A DNA stretch of 64,000 nt, from positions 3,574,001 through 3,638,000 of the forward strand of contig NZ_CP033875.1 in the NCBI RefSeq assembly GCF_002742645.2. Direction: 5' to 3'. The position numbers were made by a program, and so were the translations under genes. Each line of letters opens with the position of its first letter. Within the stretch, counting starts at the first letter, position 1. Positions 1 through 8,456 of this stretch are shown here, piece after piece. The notes beneath the pieces are model-generated. The model worked only from the letters and a program-made list of their open reading frames with translations, ran no database searches and had not been told where the DNA came from. This DNA is from Caulobacter sp. FWC26 (GTDB taxonomy: Bacteria > Pseudomonadota > Alphaproteobacteria > Caulobacterales > Caulobacteraceae).

Positions 1-1728
1 CGGCTCGACGAAATCGCGGCCGACACCTATCGGCTGACGATCTCGCGCCTGGTGATCGCCGCCCTTGTGGCGGGGCTGATGGTGTTCGTGCTTCGCCCGC
101 AGGTCGCCTTCCTCTGGCTGCTCAGCCTCTATATGGGCGAAGGCCTGGCGCTTCTGACCACACGGCGCTTAAGAAAGGGACGCACAGCGACGCCGCGCGA
201 GCGGGCCTGGTTCGTCTGGGCCTCCATTCCGATCACCATCAGCTGGTCGACGCTGGCGAGCTTGCTGTGGTTCGAGGGTCAGGACCTGCTGAAGATCGCC
301 GCCGTCTCCGTCTGGGCGGGTCAGATCGTCTACACTCAGAATTTCCGGCATCAGTCCGTGCCGATGCTCGTGCTGAACGGGCTGGCGCCGCTGGCCAGCC
401 TGCTGATCTTCCCGATCTTCTTCATGCCCGACACAAGTCCCGCCGCGCAAACTGCGCGCTGGGGTCTTGTTCTGCTGGTCGGGACCACCCTGAACGTGAT
501 GGCCCAGAACCGCGCGGCCGCGCGGCGGATGGACGAGCTGACGCGCGGCCTGCGTGAGGAGCGCGAAAAGGCGCTGGAGGCCGCCCGCGCCAAGTCGACC
601 TTCATCGCCGTGACCAGCCATGAGCTGCGGACGCCGATGAACGGCCTGCTGGGCATGGCCCACGCCTTGGAGCGTTCGAACCTCGACGCGGTCCAGCGCG
701 AGCAGGTCGCCCTGATGATCAAGTCGGGCGACAGCCTGATGCAGCTGCTGAATGACGTGCTGGACCTCTCGCGCGTCGAGGTGGGCAAGGTCGAGTTGGC
801 GCCGATCGACATGACCTTGCAGGACGTGGTCGGCGAGGTCGTCGACGCCTGGCGCGACGCGGCGGACTTTAAGGACCTGTCGCTGAGCGTCGACTATGCG
901 CCGGACCTGCCGCCCGGACTCCACGCCGACCCGCTGCGGATCCGCCAGGTGGTGACCAACCTCGTTTCCAACGCCATCAAGTTCACCGTCGAAGGCGGCG
1001 TCAGGCTGTACGTCGCCGCGCAAGCCTTGGACGGCGGCGATCGGCGCGTGTCGATCACCGTCACCGACACCGGACCCGGCGTCCCCCCGGACGCGGCCGA
1101 GCGCGTGTTCGACAGCTTCACCCAAGCCGATCAGACGATCTCGCGCGAGCACGGCGGCGCGGGTCTGGGCCTGTCGATCGCCCAGGCCCTGGCGCGCCAG
1201 ATGGGCGGCGATCTTATTCTGGCGCCTTCGGAGCGGGGGGCCTGCTTCGTCTTCACCTTCGTGGCCCCCGCATGCGCGGCCCCGACCGCGTCCGTAGAGG
1301 AAGTCGAGGCGGACACCGATGAGTTGGGACAGATCCACGTGCTGATGGCCGAGGACAACGCCATCAACCAGCTGGTGGTCCGCACCATGCTGGAGCCGCT
1401 GGGCGTCGCCCTCACCGTCGTCGAAAACGGCCAGGAAGCGCTCAAGGCGATGGCCGAGCGCCGCTACCACTGCGTCCTGATGGACATCAACATGCCGGTG
1501 ATGGACGGGATCACCGCCCTGGCGGCCATTCGCGACGGCCGCGCGGGAGACCCGGCCATGCCGGTGATCGCTCTCACCGCCTCAGCCATGTCCGGCGACC
1601 GCGAGCGCTTCCTGGGTCTGGGCTTCGACGATCACCTCGGCAAGCCAGTGAAGCCCGTCGACCTGATCACGGCCATCGCCAAGGCCGTGAACCCCGAGCC
1701 CCCAAACGCAGGCCGGCGGGCGGCTTAG
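1..1728 (+). CDS. Hybrid sensor histidine kinase, 5' end outside window
   Basis: Membrane-bound hybrid kinase. The frame is open from base 1, so the true start lies to the left; the GTG at 52 is only the first possible start inside the window. Hydrophobic segments fill the first ~160 visible residues, followed by a short coiled linker. An HisKA H-box (SHELRTPMNG, phospho-His near residue 190 counted from base 52) and a HATPase domain with DTGPGVP and GGAGLGLSI boxes come next. A C-terminal receiver has acidic pair AEDN, phospho-Asp in LMDINMP (~residue 478) and a KP near the end. It should autophosphorylate on His and pass phosphate to its own receiver. There is no separate phosphotransfer domain and no adjacent partner regulator, so its pathway and signal are unknown. 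Confidence 0.9.
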   Translation, partial: RLDEIAADTYRLTISRLVIAALVAGLMVFVLRPQVAFLWLLSLYMGEGLALLTTRRLRKGRTATPRERAWFVWASIPITISWSTLASLLWFEGQDLLKIAAVSVWAGQIVYTQNFRHQSVPMLVLNGLAPLASLLIFPIFFMPDTSPAAQTARWGLVLLVGTTLNVMAQNRAAARRMDELTRGLREEREKALEAARAKSTFIAVTSHELRTPMNGLLGMAHALERSNLDAVQREQVALMIKSGDSLMQLLNDVLDLSRVEVGKVELAPIDMTLQDVVGEVVDAWRDAADFKDLSLSVDYAPDLPPGLHADPLRIRQVVTNLVSNAIKFTVEGGVRLYVAAQALDGGDRRVSITVTDTGPGVPPDAAERVFDSFTQADQTISREHGGAGLGLSIAQALARQMGGDLILAPSERGACFVFTFVAPACAAPTASVEEVEADTDELGQIHVLMAEDNAINQLVVRTMLEPLGVALTVVENGQEALKAMAERRYHCVLMDINMPVMDGITALAAIRDGRAGDPAMPVIALTASAMSGDRERFLGLGFDDHLGKPVKPVDLITAIAKAVNPEPPNAGRRAA

Positions 1729-1797
1729 GATTTCTTGGGCGTTCGCCGGGAAGTCGGTTTTGGGGAGGGGCGTTAAAGGCTGCTCACGACCCATACT

Positions 1798-1912
1798 TGC
1801 CCCCTCCGCGCCTTCGGCGCTCCTCCCCCATAGGGGGAAGAAGGGAGCGTACCTTCCGCCCCCTATGGGGGCGGACGACCATGCAAAGCATGGTCCGGTG
1901 GGGGGCCCCCCC
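1798..1912. repeat. Intergenic palindromic repeat
   Basis: The gap between two convergent genes holds several nested dyads: a CTCCCCCATAGGGGG block, a second CCCCCTATGGGGG block about 45 bp later, and a GACCATGCAAAGCATGGTC hairpin. It has the look of a REP/BIME-type non-coding repeat and could also act as a bidirectional terminator for the kinase gene and the opposing gene. No protein is expected from it. Confidence 0.5.
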
Positions 1913-1952
1913 TTCCAGAAGATCCGAACGCCAGCTCAGTCGCCGCAGCCCC

Positions 1953-3452
1953 CTACCCCATCGCCTCGGCCAGCGCCCGCGCCTCGTCCTCGAAGGCGCT
2001 GACGGTGTCGACCTTGCGCCAGGTGATCTCGCCCGTGTCGCGGGTGAGTTGGTTTTCCAGCACCGCGACGTCGGCGTCAGAGGCGTCGTTGACGCGGGCG
2101 GCGACGCGGGCGCGCAGCACCTCGGGCGGGGCCTCCAGCCAGACGCCGAGGAAGGCGACATCGCAGGTCTTGGCCAGGGCCTCGGCGCGGGCGCGCTCCT
2201 CGGGCTTGAGGAACACCGCGTCCAGCACCGCCGAGCGACCGGCCTTCAGGCACAGCTCGGCGTCATGGAAGAGCTGGTCGTAGACCTTGGCGCTCATCTC
2301 CGGGGTATAGGCCTCGCGCGGGAGCCTTTGCAGCGACGGCACGCCCCACAGGCGCTTGCGGATCTCGTCGGTGCGCAGCACCACCGCTCCGGGGGCCGAG
2401 CCCAGACCCGGCGCGCAGACGCGCGAGAAGGTCGACTTGCCCGAGCCCGACAGCCCGCCGGCCGCCACCAGGCTGACCGGCTTGGGCGCCAGATGCTCCA
2501 GGGCGGTCTGCAGATAGGCGCGCGCGGCCTCGTCATCGCCGGTATAGGCCCAGACGTGGGTGCGGACGGCCGCGCGGACCGACAGCATCAGCGGCAGCGC
2601 CGCCAGACCCGTCCACAATCCCTCGCCGAAAGTGCGGGCGGCTTCGTCGAGATAGGCGTTCAGCACCCGTCCCGCCGCATCGCGACGGCGGCGGAAGTCG
2701 AGGTCCATCAGCAGGAAGGCCAGGTCGTACTGGACGTCGATGTCCGACAGGGTGTCGTTGAACTCGATGCAGTCGAACAGGATCGGCTGACCGTTCTCGA
2801 TCAGGATGTTCCCCAGGTGCAGGTCGCCATGGCAGTGGCGGGCGAAGCCCTCTCCTGCGCGGGCGTCGAGCAAGGGTCCGAGGCGCTCCAGGGCCAGATC
2901 GGTCTCGTGCACCAGACGCTCGACGGCCTGCTTGCCCAAGCGCGACGCCAGGCCCCGCAGCAGATTGGCGTTCGAGCGGATCGTGTAGCCCAGGGCCGAG
3001 ACGCCGCCGCCCTGGGGGCGCGGCGAGGATCCGGCGTGGAAGCGCGCGACCGTGCGGCCCAGCGCGTCCTCGAGCGCGTCGTCGATCGCCCAGGGCTGAG
3101 TGGCCAGCACGCCGTTCTGGTCGAAGCGGCGCATTTCCAGCAGGTACTCGACGATCTCGCCCTCGCCGTCGATCTCGATGCCGCCATCGCGCGTCCGGGT
3201 CAGGCGGCGCACCTCGCGATAGATGTCCGGCGCGGCGGCGCGGTTGAAGGTCAGCTCGCGCTCCAGCGCCCAGCGCCGCAGCTCCAGCGTCGAGTAGTCG
3301 AGAAAGCCGAAGTCCACCGGGCGCTTGACCTTGAAGGCCGAGGTTCCGATCAGGAACACGCGGGCGCACGAGGTCTCGATCGTGTTTTCCGCCCGCTCGC
3401 CAAACCAGGCGGCCACTTCCTGCTCGCGCGCGGCTTCCGCGTCCTTGATCAC
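1953..3452 (-). CDS. Bifunctional phosphotransferase-like / P-loop kinase protein
   Basis: A 499-residue protein with two parts. Residues ~1-290 resemble the aminoglycoside phosphotransferase/choline kinase fold, with a catalytic HGDLHLGN loop near residue 205 and a following FDCIEF metal-binding Asp. Residues ~325-499 form a P-loop kinase-like domain with Walker A GLSGSGKS near residue 333. This matches the COG2187/COG0645 fusion seen in many proteobacteria; the physiological substrate is not established. The GTG start (VIKDAEA) is chosen because an upstream extension is Arg-rich and lacks homology to the fold; TTG at 3545 is the alternative. It is divergent from the TetR gene at 3597, with about 145 bp between them. 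Confidence 0.8.
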   Translation of the reverse strand: MIKDAEAAREQEVAAWFGERAENTIETSCARVFLIGTSAFKVKRPVDFGFLDYSTLELRRWALERELTFNRAAAPDIYREVRRLTRTRDGGIEIDGEGEIVEYLLEMRRFDQNGVLATQPWAIDDALEDALGRTVARFHAGSSPRPQGGGVSALGYTIRSNANLLRGLASRLGKQAVERLVHETDLALERLGPLLDARAGEGFARHCHGDLHLGNILIENGQPILFDCIEFNDTLSDIDVQYDLAFLLMDLDFRRRRDAAGRVLNAYLDEAARTFGEGLWTGLAALPLMLSVRAAVRTHVWAYTGDDEAARAYLQTALEHLAPKPVSLVAAGGLSGSGKSTFSRVCAPGLGSAPGAVVLRTDEIRKRLWGVPSLQRLPREAYTPEMSAKVYDQLFHDAELCLKAGRSAVLDAVFLKPEERARAEALAKTCDVAFLGVWLEAPPEVLRARVAARVNDASDADVAVLENQLTRDTGEITWRKVDTVSAFEDEARALAEAMG

Positions 3453-3596
3453 GCCGACAATCCCATCTTTTCGCGCGCGAAATCCGGCGCCGGGGCTCCA
3501 TAGCCGAAACCGCGACGCAAGTCCTCTCGCGCAAGTCTTGTCCACTCGCCATTTTCGCGGTTAGATTGCATTGAACAAGCCAGAGCGGAACGGTTG

Positions 3597-4274
3597 ATGC
3601 GGATGAGCCCGGGTCTGAAGCGGTCGAAGCACAAGCGCGAGGAGATCCTCGGCGCGGCCAGGGATCATTTCCTGCGCGAAGGCTACGCCGACGCGGGCAT
3701 GGAGGCGGTGGCGCGGGCCGCAGGCGTGTCGACGGCCACGCTGTACGCCTACTTTCCCAGCAAGGCCGAGCTGTTCAGGATCATCGCCACCGAGATGATC
3801 CAGGGCGTCGCCGCGCCCGTCTGCGCGGCCGGACGGCTGCGGGGCGAGCCCCGGACGCGGCTGGTCGCCTTCGCCGTCGCCTACGCCACCTTCCTCTCGC
3901 GCCCCGACATGCGGGCCATGGTCCGGATCGTCACGACCGAGCGCCGCCGCTTTCCGGACGTGGCCGATCAGTTGCTGCGCGTGGCGCGTCAGGACCTGGG
4001 CGGGACGGCGATCGCGATTCTCAAGGACCTGCGCAAGGCGGGGGCGCTGCGCCTGGACAAGCCGTCATGGGCCGCCGGTCAACTGCTGGGAATGCTGGAT
4101 CACGGCGCCCTGGTGCTGGGGCTGGCGGCGGGCGACGAGGTGACGCCCCAACGGCCGATCCGCGCCATCGCCGAGGACGCCGTCGACACCTTCCTGGCCC
4201 GCTATGGCGCCGGTTCCGTTGGAGACATCGATGGTCGATCTGCCCAAACCGTATCGCTGGCTTCAGGCGCTTGA
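3597..4274 (+). CDS. TetR/AcrR family transcriptional regulator
   Basis: A 225-residue DNA-binding repressor. The N-terminal helix-turn-helix is typical (REEILGAARDHFLREGYADA then VSTATLYAYFPSKAELF), followed by an all-helical ligand-binding domain of usual length. ATG at 3597 or 3603 is the likely start (a TTG precedes at 3594). Its 3' end overlaps the next gene by 44 bp, so the two are probably co-transcribed. The ligand and targets cannot be told from the sequence; the divergent kinase-like gene is one candidate target. Confidence 0.85.
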   Translation: MRMSPGLKRSKHKREEILGAARDHFLREGYADAGMEAVARAAGVSTATLYAYFPSKAELFRIIATEMIQGVAAPVCAAGRLRGEPRTRLVAFAVAYATFLSRPDMRAMVRIVTTERRRFPDVADQLLRVARQDLGGTAIAILKDLRKAGALRLDKPSWAAGQLLGMLDHGALVLGLAAGDEVTPQRPIRAIAEDAVDTFLARYGAGSVGDIDGRSAQTVSLASGA

Positions 4275-4764
4275 CCTGCTGCCCAGGATGGTCGCCGAGG
4301 CCCTGCAGCACCACGGCGTCCGCGAGACCGCCGGCCCGGCCAACACCCCCGAGATCATGGCCTGGGCCGCGCAGACCGGCCTGAAGTCCAGCTACAACGC
4401 CGACGCCACGCCCTGGTGCGGGCTGTTCATGGCCCATGTCGCCAAACGCGCCGGCAAGATCGTGCCGCCCGGGCCGCTGTGGGCGCTGAACTGGGCCAAG
4501 TTCGGCGTGGAAGGCGGCCAGCCGGAGCTTGGCGACGTGCTGGTCTTCGTCCGCAAGGGCGGCGGCCATGTCGGTCTCTATGTCGGCGAGGACACGGAGG
4601 CTTATCACGTGCTGGGCGGCAACCAGGGCGACTGCGTGTGCTTCACGCGCATCGACAAGGAGCGCCTCTACGCCGTGCGCCAGCCGCCCTACAACAACAA
4701 GCCGAGCACCGCGAAGGTCTATCTGCTGGCCGCCAGCGGGGCGATGTCGAGCAACGAGGCCTGA
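4231..4764 (+). CDS. TIGR02594-type peptidase, NlpC/P60-CHAP-like
   Basis: A 177-residue protein resembling the TIGR02594 family of small cell-wall amidases/peptidases. The probable catalytic Cys is in the TPWCGLFMAHV motif and the His in GGGHVGLYVG, the Cys-His arrangement of NlpC/P60 and CHAP hydrolases. There is no signal peptide, as in phage-derived members. The start ATG at 4231 follows GGAG at a sensible distance and gives a 44-bp overlap with the TetR gene; an in-frame ATG at 4204 is also possible. The biological role is not established; murein hydrolysis is an inference from the fold. Confidence 0.7.
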   Translation: MVDLPKPYRWLQALDLLPRMVAEALQHHGVRETAGPANTPEIMAWAAQTGLKSSYNADATPWCGLFMAHVAKRAGKIVPPGPLWALNWAKFGVEGGQPELGDVLVFVRKGGGHVGLYVGEDTEAYHVLGGNQGDCVCFTRIDKERLYAVRQPPYNNKPSTAKVYLLAASGAMSSNEA

Positions 4765-4782
4765 GACGGCTCCCGGGCGGCG

Positions 4783-5451
4783 TTACGGGAACAGCCGCTT
4801 CGTCGTCCAACCGCCCTCGGCCCGGTCGAACACCAGTCGCTCGTGCAGACGGAAGGGACGGTCGCGCCAGAACTCGATCGTCACCGGAACGATCCGATAG
4901 CCCGACCAGTGCGGCGGGCGCGGCACCTTCCCGAGGCCGAACTTCAGGCCCATCTCGGCGACGCGCTTCTCCAGGGCCAGGCGGTCGGGCAGCGGCCGCG
5001 ACTGGTCGCTGGCCCAGGCGCCGATCTGGCTGTGGCGGGCGCGGCTGGCGAAATAGGCGTCGGCCTCGGCCTCGCTGACCGGCTCGACCGCGCCGCGAAT
5101 CCGCACCTGACGGCGCAGCGACTTCCAGTGGAACAGCAGAGCCGCCTTGGGGTGGGCGTTCAGTTCCTGGCCCTTGGCGCTCTGGGTGTTGGTGTAGAAC
5201 ACAAAGCCCCGCGCATCGAAGTCCTTCAGCAGGACCATGCGCGAGTCGGGCATGCCGTCGCCGTCGACCGTCGACACCGTCATGGCGTTGGGATCGTTCG
5301 GCTCCTTCTTGCCGGCCTCTTCCAGCCATTCGGCGAACAGGGCGAACGGATCCTCTTCGCTCAACAGCGGCGGCGGAGTCGCCTCCTGCACCTGGCGAAC
5401 ATAGTCGTCCTCGCTGGGCGAGGCGGGGATCAGGGTCGGATCGGCGCTCAT
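4783..5451 (-). CDS. pdxH: Pyridoxamine 5'-phosphate oxidase
   Basis: A 222-residue FMN enzyme oxidising pyridoxamine/pyridoxine 5'-phosphate to pyridoxal 5'-phosphate, the last step of vitamin B6 synthesis and salvage. Family landmarks are [19 protein letters not shown] (FMN-binding), [29 protein letters not shown] (substrate site) and the C-terminal [15 protein letters not shown] followed by a W..KRL.P end. The ATG at 5451 is chosen, with GAGGA upstream. It is divergent from the DnaJ-like gene. Confidence 0.95.
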   Translation of the reverse strand: MSADPTLIPASPSEDDYVRQVQEATPPPLLSEEDPFALFAEWLEEAGKKEPNDPNAMTVSTVDGDGMPDSRMVLLKDFDARGFVFYTNTQSAKGQELNAHPKAALLFHWKSLRRQVRIRGAVEPVSEAEADAYFASRARHSQIGAWASDQSRPLPDRLALEKRVAEMGLKFGLGKVPRPPHWSGYRIVPVTIEFWRDRPFRLHERLVFDRAEGGWTTKRLFP

Positions 5452-5556
5452 GGGGTCGGTATAGTCCTCAAGCGAGACCGCGACCACCGCCCAGCGCCCC
5501 AAACCGCAAGTCTTAACTTAACCGGGCGTTGACCATCGCCGCGTCAGGGTCCGGGC

Positions 5557-6258
5557 ATGACCGCCCGGCATCCCGCCCTGACGCTTTCGGCCGCCCGCGC
5601 CCTGCTGGGCGTGGCCGCCGACGCGGATGAGCGCGAGCTGCGCAAGGCCTATCGCGAGGCCGCCAAGCGCGCCCACCCCGATCGTCCCACCGGCGATGCG
5701 GCCCTGTTCCGCGACGTGCTGGCCGCCTACCGCCTGCTGCAGGACACCCCGGTCGTTCAGCATCACTATCCGCCCGCAGTCACCCAACCCGCGCCGATCG
5801 CCGACCGCGTCTTTCTCGAGATCGACATCGCCACCGCCCTCTCCGGCGGGTCCGAAGAGCTGGCCATCGACGGCCGACGCCTGCGGCTGAAGCTGCCAGC
5901 GGGCCTGCGCGAGGGCGACAGGGTTCGCGTAGAGGGCGTTTGCTTCGAAGTTCGCTTGCGCGCCCAAGACGGCGCCCTGGTGCGCGGCGATGATCTGTGG
6001 CTGACCGGCAGGGTCGACCCTCGTGTGCTGGCCGAGGGCGGCCGGGTCGACGCCGAGACGCCCCTGGGCCCCCGTCCCGCCTGGATCTCAACCAAGGCCG
6101 CCGCGCGCGGTCTCGTGCGCCTGCCCGGCCAAGGCCTGCCCGCCCGCGCCCACCACAAAGCTGGCGACCTTTTCCTGCGTCTGGAAGCCGCCGAAAGTCG
6201 CGGCGAAAGCCCGGCGCGCTCCCTCCTGAAGCGCTTCGCGGCGGCCTGGGCGGCTTAG
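5557..6258 (+). CDS. DnaJ-like co-chaperone (J domain plus C-terminal domain)
   Basis: A 233-residue protein with an N-terminal J domain (residues ~8-60) containing the essential HPD motif in AHPDRPTG, so it should stimulate a DnaK/Hsp70 ATPase. After a short linker, residues ~85 onward resemble the DnaJ C-terminal substrate-binding region (FLEIDIATALSGGSEEL, LRLKLPAGLREGDRVRV). There is no Cys-rich zinc finger and no long Gly/Phe region, so it is a short CbpA-like type rather than DnaJ itself. It is a monocistronic unit divergent from pdxH. Confidence 0.85.
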   Translation: MTARHPALTLSAARALLGVAADADERELRKAYREAAKRAHPDRPTGDAALFRDVLAAYRLLQDTPVVQHHYPPAVTQPAPIADRVFLEIDIATALSGGSEELAIDGRRLRLKLPAGLREGDRVRVEGVCFEVRLRAQDGALVRGDDLWLTGRVDPRVLAEGGRVDAETPLGPRPAWISTKAAARGLVRLPGQGLPARAHHKAGDLFLRLEAAESRGESPARSLLKRFAAAWAA

Positions 6259-6299
6259 GCGTCCAAGCGCCCCCTCCCACTGAAGAGTTTCCAACGGCC

Positions 6300-6430
6300 G
6301 ACCTCCCCGGCGAATGCCGGGGCCCAGATTCATCCGGAGCGGCTGGGGATGATGCGACATTGTTCCAGGCTGAGCAGACAGGCGTCGGTGGGTTCGATCT
6401 GGATCCCGGCTTTCGCCGGGAAGCTCGGGG
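6300..6430. repeat. Inverted repeat element, copy 1
   Basis: An imperfect inverted repeat about 130 bp long. The left arm reads ACCTCCCCGGCGAATGCCGG and continues into GGCCCAGAT; the right arm is near its reverse complement (ATCTGGATCCCGG then TTTCGCCGGGAAGCTCGG). A second copy lies at 40640-40767. Each arm also contains its own small hairpin (CCCCGGCGAATGCCGGGG). This is a non-coding, REP/MITE-like intergenic element of unknown function. Confidence 0.6.
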
Positions 6431-6479
6431 TTTGTAGGGCGAGGCGATCAGCGGCTGCCGCCCCTGGCGGCGCTCAACA

Positions 6480-6560
6480 AAATTTAATCGCGCGCGATCT
6501 TTTTTCGCCGCACCACTCTTGAATTCATATCGCGCACGATTAAATCGTTCGTACGATTTC
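6480..6560 (+). promoter_or_regulatory. ohr promoter/operator with OhrR-like dyads
   Basis: Upstream of ohr is an AT-rich block unlike its surroundings. It holds a perfect dyad AAATCGT-TCGT-ACGATTT at 6542-6559 and related half-sites AATCGCGCGCGAT near 6486 and ATCGCGCACGATTAAAT near 6529. MarR-type OhrR repressors bind such dyads in ohr promoters and release them when an organic hydroperoxide oxidises their Cys. The ribosome-binding site AAGGAG follows at 6566. Assignment to OhrR is inferred from position. Confidence 0.6.
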
Positions 6561-6578
6561 AAGCCAAGGAGCTTCCCG

Positions 6579-6995
6579 ATGACCACCCTCTACACCACCC
6601 GCGCCACCGTCGTTGGCGGCCGCGAAGGCCACGTCCGCACCGAGGACGGCCTGCTGGACGTTCAGCTGTCGATGCCCAAGTCGCTGGGCGGCAAGGAGAC
6701 CGGCACGAACCCCGAGCAGCTGTTCGCCGCCGGCTACGCCGCCTGTTTCCAAAGCGCCATGGCCCACGTGGCCCGCACCCAGAAGATCGCCCTGACCGGC
6801 TCGACCGTGACCGGCCAGGTCGGCCTCGCCTCCGCCGAGGTCGGCTTCCGCCTGGAAGTGGCGCTGGAGGTCGAGACCCAAGGCCTGTCGCAAGCCGACG
6901 CCGAGGCCCTGGTTGCGACGGCGCACCAGGTCTGCCCCTATTCGAACGCCACGCGCGGCAACATCGACGTGGCCATCAGCGTCAAGGCCGCCTAA
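6579..6995 (+). CDS. ohr: Organic hydroperoxide resistance protein
   Basis: A 138-residue peroxidase of the Ohr/OsmC family, which reduces organic and lipid hydroperoxides using two conserved Cys. They are visible in GYAACFQSAM (peroxidatic) and QVCPYSNATRGN (resolving). Length and the TNPEQLFAAGYAACF signature are typical of Ohr rather than OsmC. ATG at 6579 is preceded by AAGGAG. The downstream ohrR starts 11 bp after the stop, so the two form an operon, an arrangement known from other proteobacteria. Confidence 0.95.
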   Translation: MTTLYTTRATVVGGREGHVRTEDGLLDVQLSMPKSLGGKETGTNPEQLFAAGYAACFQSAMAHVARTQKIALTGSTVTGQVGLASAEVGFRLEVALEVETQGLSQADAEALVATAHQVCPYSNATRGNIDVAISVKAA

Positions 6996-7005
6996 CGGAT
7001 CCGAT

Positions 7006-7452
7006 ATGAACCAGAAGTCCGCGTCATCCGATCAGCCCGTCGAGATCCTGCGCCTCGACAACCAGCTGTGCTTCGCCCTCTACGGCGCGGCCAACCGGAT
7101 GACGCGGCTCTATCGCCCGATGCTCGACGCCCTGGGCCTGACCTATCCGCAGTACCTGGCGATGCTGGTGCTGTGGGAGGCCAGCCCCCGGACCGTCGGG
7201 GCGCTGGGCGAGGCGCTGGATCTCGACTCCAGCACCCTGACGCCGCTGCTCAAGCGGCTGGAGACTAGCGGCCTCGTCACCCGTGACCGCGACCCCGAGG
7301 ACGAACGACGGGTGATCGTCGCCCTGACCGACAAGGGTCGGGCCCTGCGCGACCAGGCGATGACGATTCCCGAAAAGATCTTCTGCGCGCTGGACATGCC
7401 GCTGGAGGCGATGGGCGTGCTGCGCGACCGCCTGAAGACGGTGGCGCGCTGA
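7006..7452 (+). CDS. ohrR: MarR family regulator, probable organic peroxide sensor OhrR
   Basis: A 148-residue winged-helix regulator. The Cys in LDNQLCFALYGAAN matches the redox-sensing N-terminal Cys of OhrR. The DNA-binding part contains LDLDSSTLTPLLKRLE and the wing DRDPEDERRVIVALT, both typical of MarR. Immediately downstream of ohr, it most likely represses the ohr-ohrR operon through the dyads at 6480-6560. The context makes this assignment firm although the target has not been tested here. Confidence 0.9.
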   Translation: MNQKSASSDQPVEILRLDNQLCFALYGAANRMTRLYRPMLDALGLTYPQYLAMLVLWEASPRTVGALGEALDLDSSTLTPLLKRLETSGLVTRDRDPEDERRVIVALTDKGRALRDQAMTIPEKIFCALDMPLEAMGVLRDRLKTVAR

Positions 7453-7508
7453 TCCGCGTTGTCGGGATCGCGGCGAGCGCCTAAACGGATACCCGTCAGA
7501 GGGGTCCC

Positions 7509-8453
7509 ATGCCGCGTCACAAGCCGATCCGCGCCGCCATCTATGGCGCCTGCCACGCCAATGCGCTGCTACGCCTGCTGCAAGGCGTTCCGGGCCTGAA
7601 GGGCAAGATCCAGTTCACGCCGATCCCGGCGACCATGAACATTACGGCTGAGGAGATGGACGCCTTCATCGCGTCCGTGCCGGATCTGGACCTCGTGCTG
7701 TACCAGCCGATCTCGGCCAACTATCGCGGCCTGCAGTTTGCGTCCGCCCGCATCGTCGAGGCGGCCGGCGCGAACACCACCCTGATCAGCTTCGCCTACT
7801 ATCACTTCGAGATCTACACGCCGTTCATCACCTCGGCCCTGCCCGGCCTGCCCGAGCCGCCGACCGAGTACATGGACTATCTGCTAGGCGCCCTGATCGC
7901 CCGAGGCTTCGACGACGCCAAAATCGTCGATCGCCTGCTGCACCTCGACGGCCTCGCCCCCTATGTCGAAGGCATGGTCGGCGCGGCGTTCTACGAGTTC
8001 GGCGTGCGCGAGGAGCGGGTGCTGGAGGGCGATCGGCCGCTGGACGTGAAGATCTCCGAGCGGGTCAAGGCGCTCTACCAGTCCAAGCGGCTGGGCCATA
8101 CGCCCAACCATCCCTCGACCCTGCCCATGCGGTGGATCGCCGACGACATTCTCAAGCGGCTTGAGCCGATGATCGGCAAGACCCTGGGCGCACGATGGTC
8201 GTTCACGCCCGATCCGCTGAACGAAATCCAGTTCTTCACCCCGCCGTTCGTGCGTCAGGCGTTCGGCATGACCTTCGACGACAAGCCGGTCACCCTGACC
8301 AAGACGCATGGCCGCCAGAAACTGGCCGACTATGTGCGAGGCCAGCGCCCGTTCTACGAAGCGATTCCGCGCGAGCAGTTCCTGCAGGCGGTCGAGACCA
8401 TGGCCCAGCCGACGGCGCGGCCCTGGTACACGCCGCTGTTGACGACGGACTGA
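7509..8453 (+). CDS. WcbI-family polysaccharide biosynthesis-like protein
   Basis: A 314-residue cytoplasmic protein that resembles the WcbI family (named after a Burkholderia capsule enzyme that binds CoA). The glycine-turn Cys motif AIYGACHANALLRLL is at the very N-terminus, followed by alternating alpha/beta segments such as LDLVLYQPISANYRG. WcbI-like domains are thought to modify polysaccharide sugars (acyl transfer), but no glycan genes lie next to this one, so its substrate is open. The start ATG at 7509 lies 56 bp downstream of ohrR and may be in a separate unit. Confidence 0.65.
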   Translation: MPRHKPIRAAIYGACHANALLRLLQGVPGLKGKIQFTPIPATMNITAEEMDAFIASVPDLDLVLYQPISANYRGLQFASARIVEAAGANTTLISFAYYHFEIYTPFITSALPGLPEPPTEYMDYLLGALIARGFDDAKIVDRLLHLDGLAPYVEGMVGAAFYEFGVREERVLEGDRPLDVKISERVKALYQSKRLGHTPNHPSTLPMRWIADDILKRLEPMIGKTLGARWSFTPDPLNEIQFFTPPFVRQAFGMTFDDKPVTLTKTHGRQKLADYVRGQRPFYEAIPREQFLQAVETMAQPTARPWYTPLLTTD

Positions 8454-8456
8454 AGC

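Noticed and set aside
1797..3503. Long plus-strand frame opposite the phosphotransferase/P-loop gene
   Set aside because: No motif or ribosome-binding site; the opposite strand carries two known catalytic motifs.
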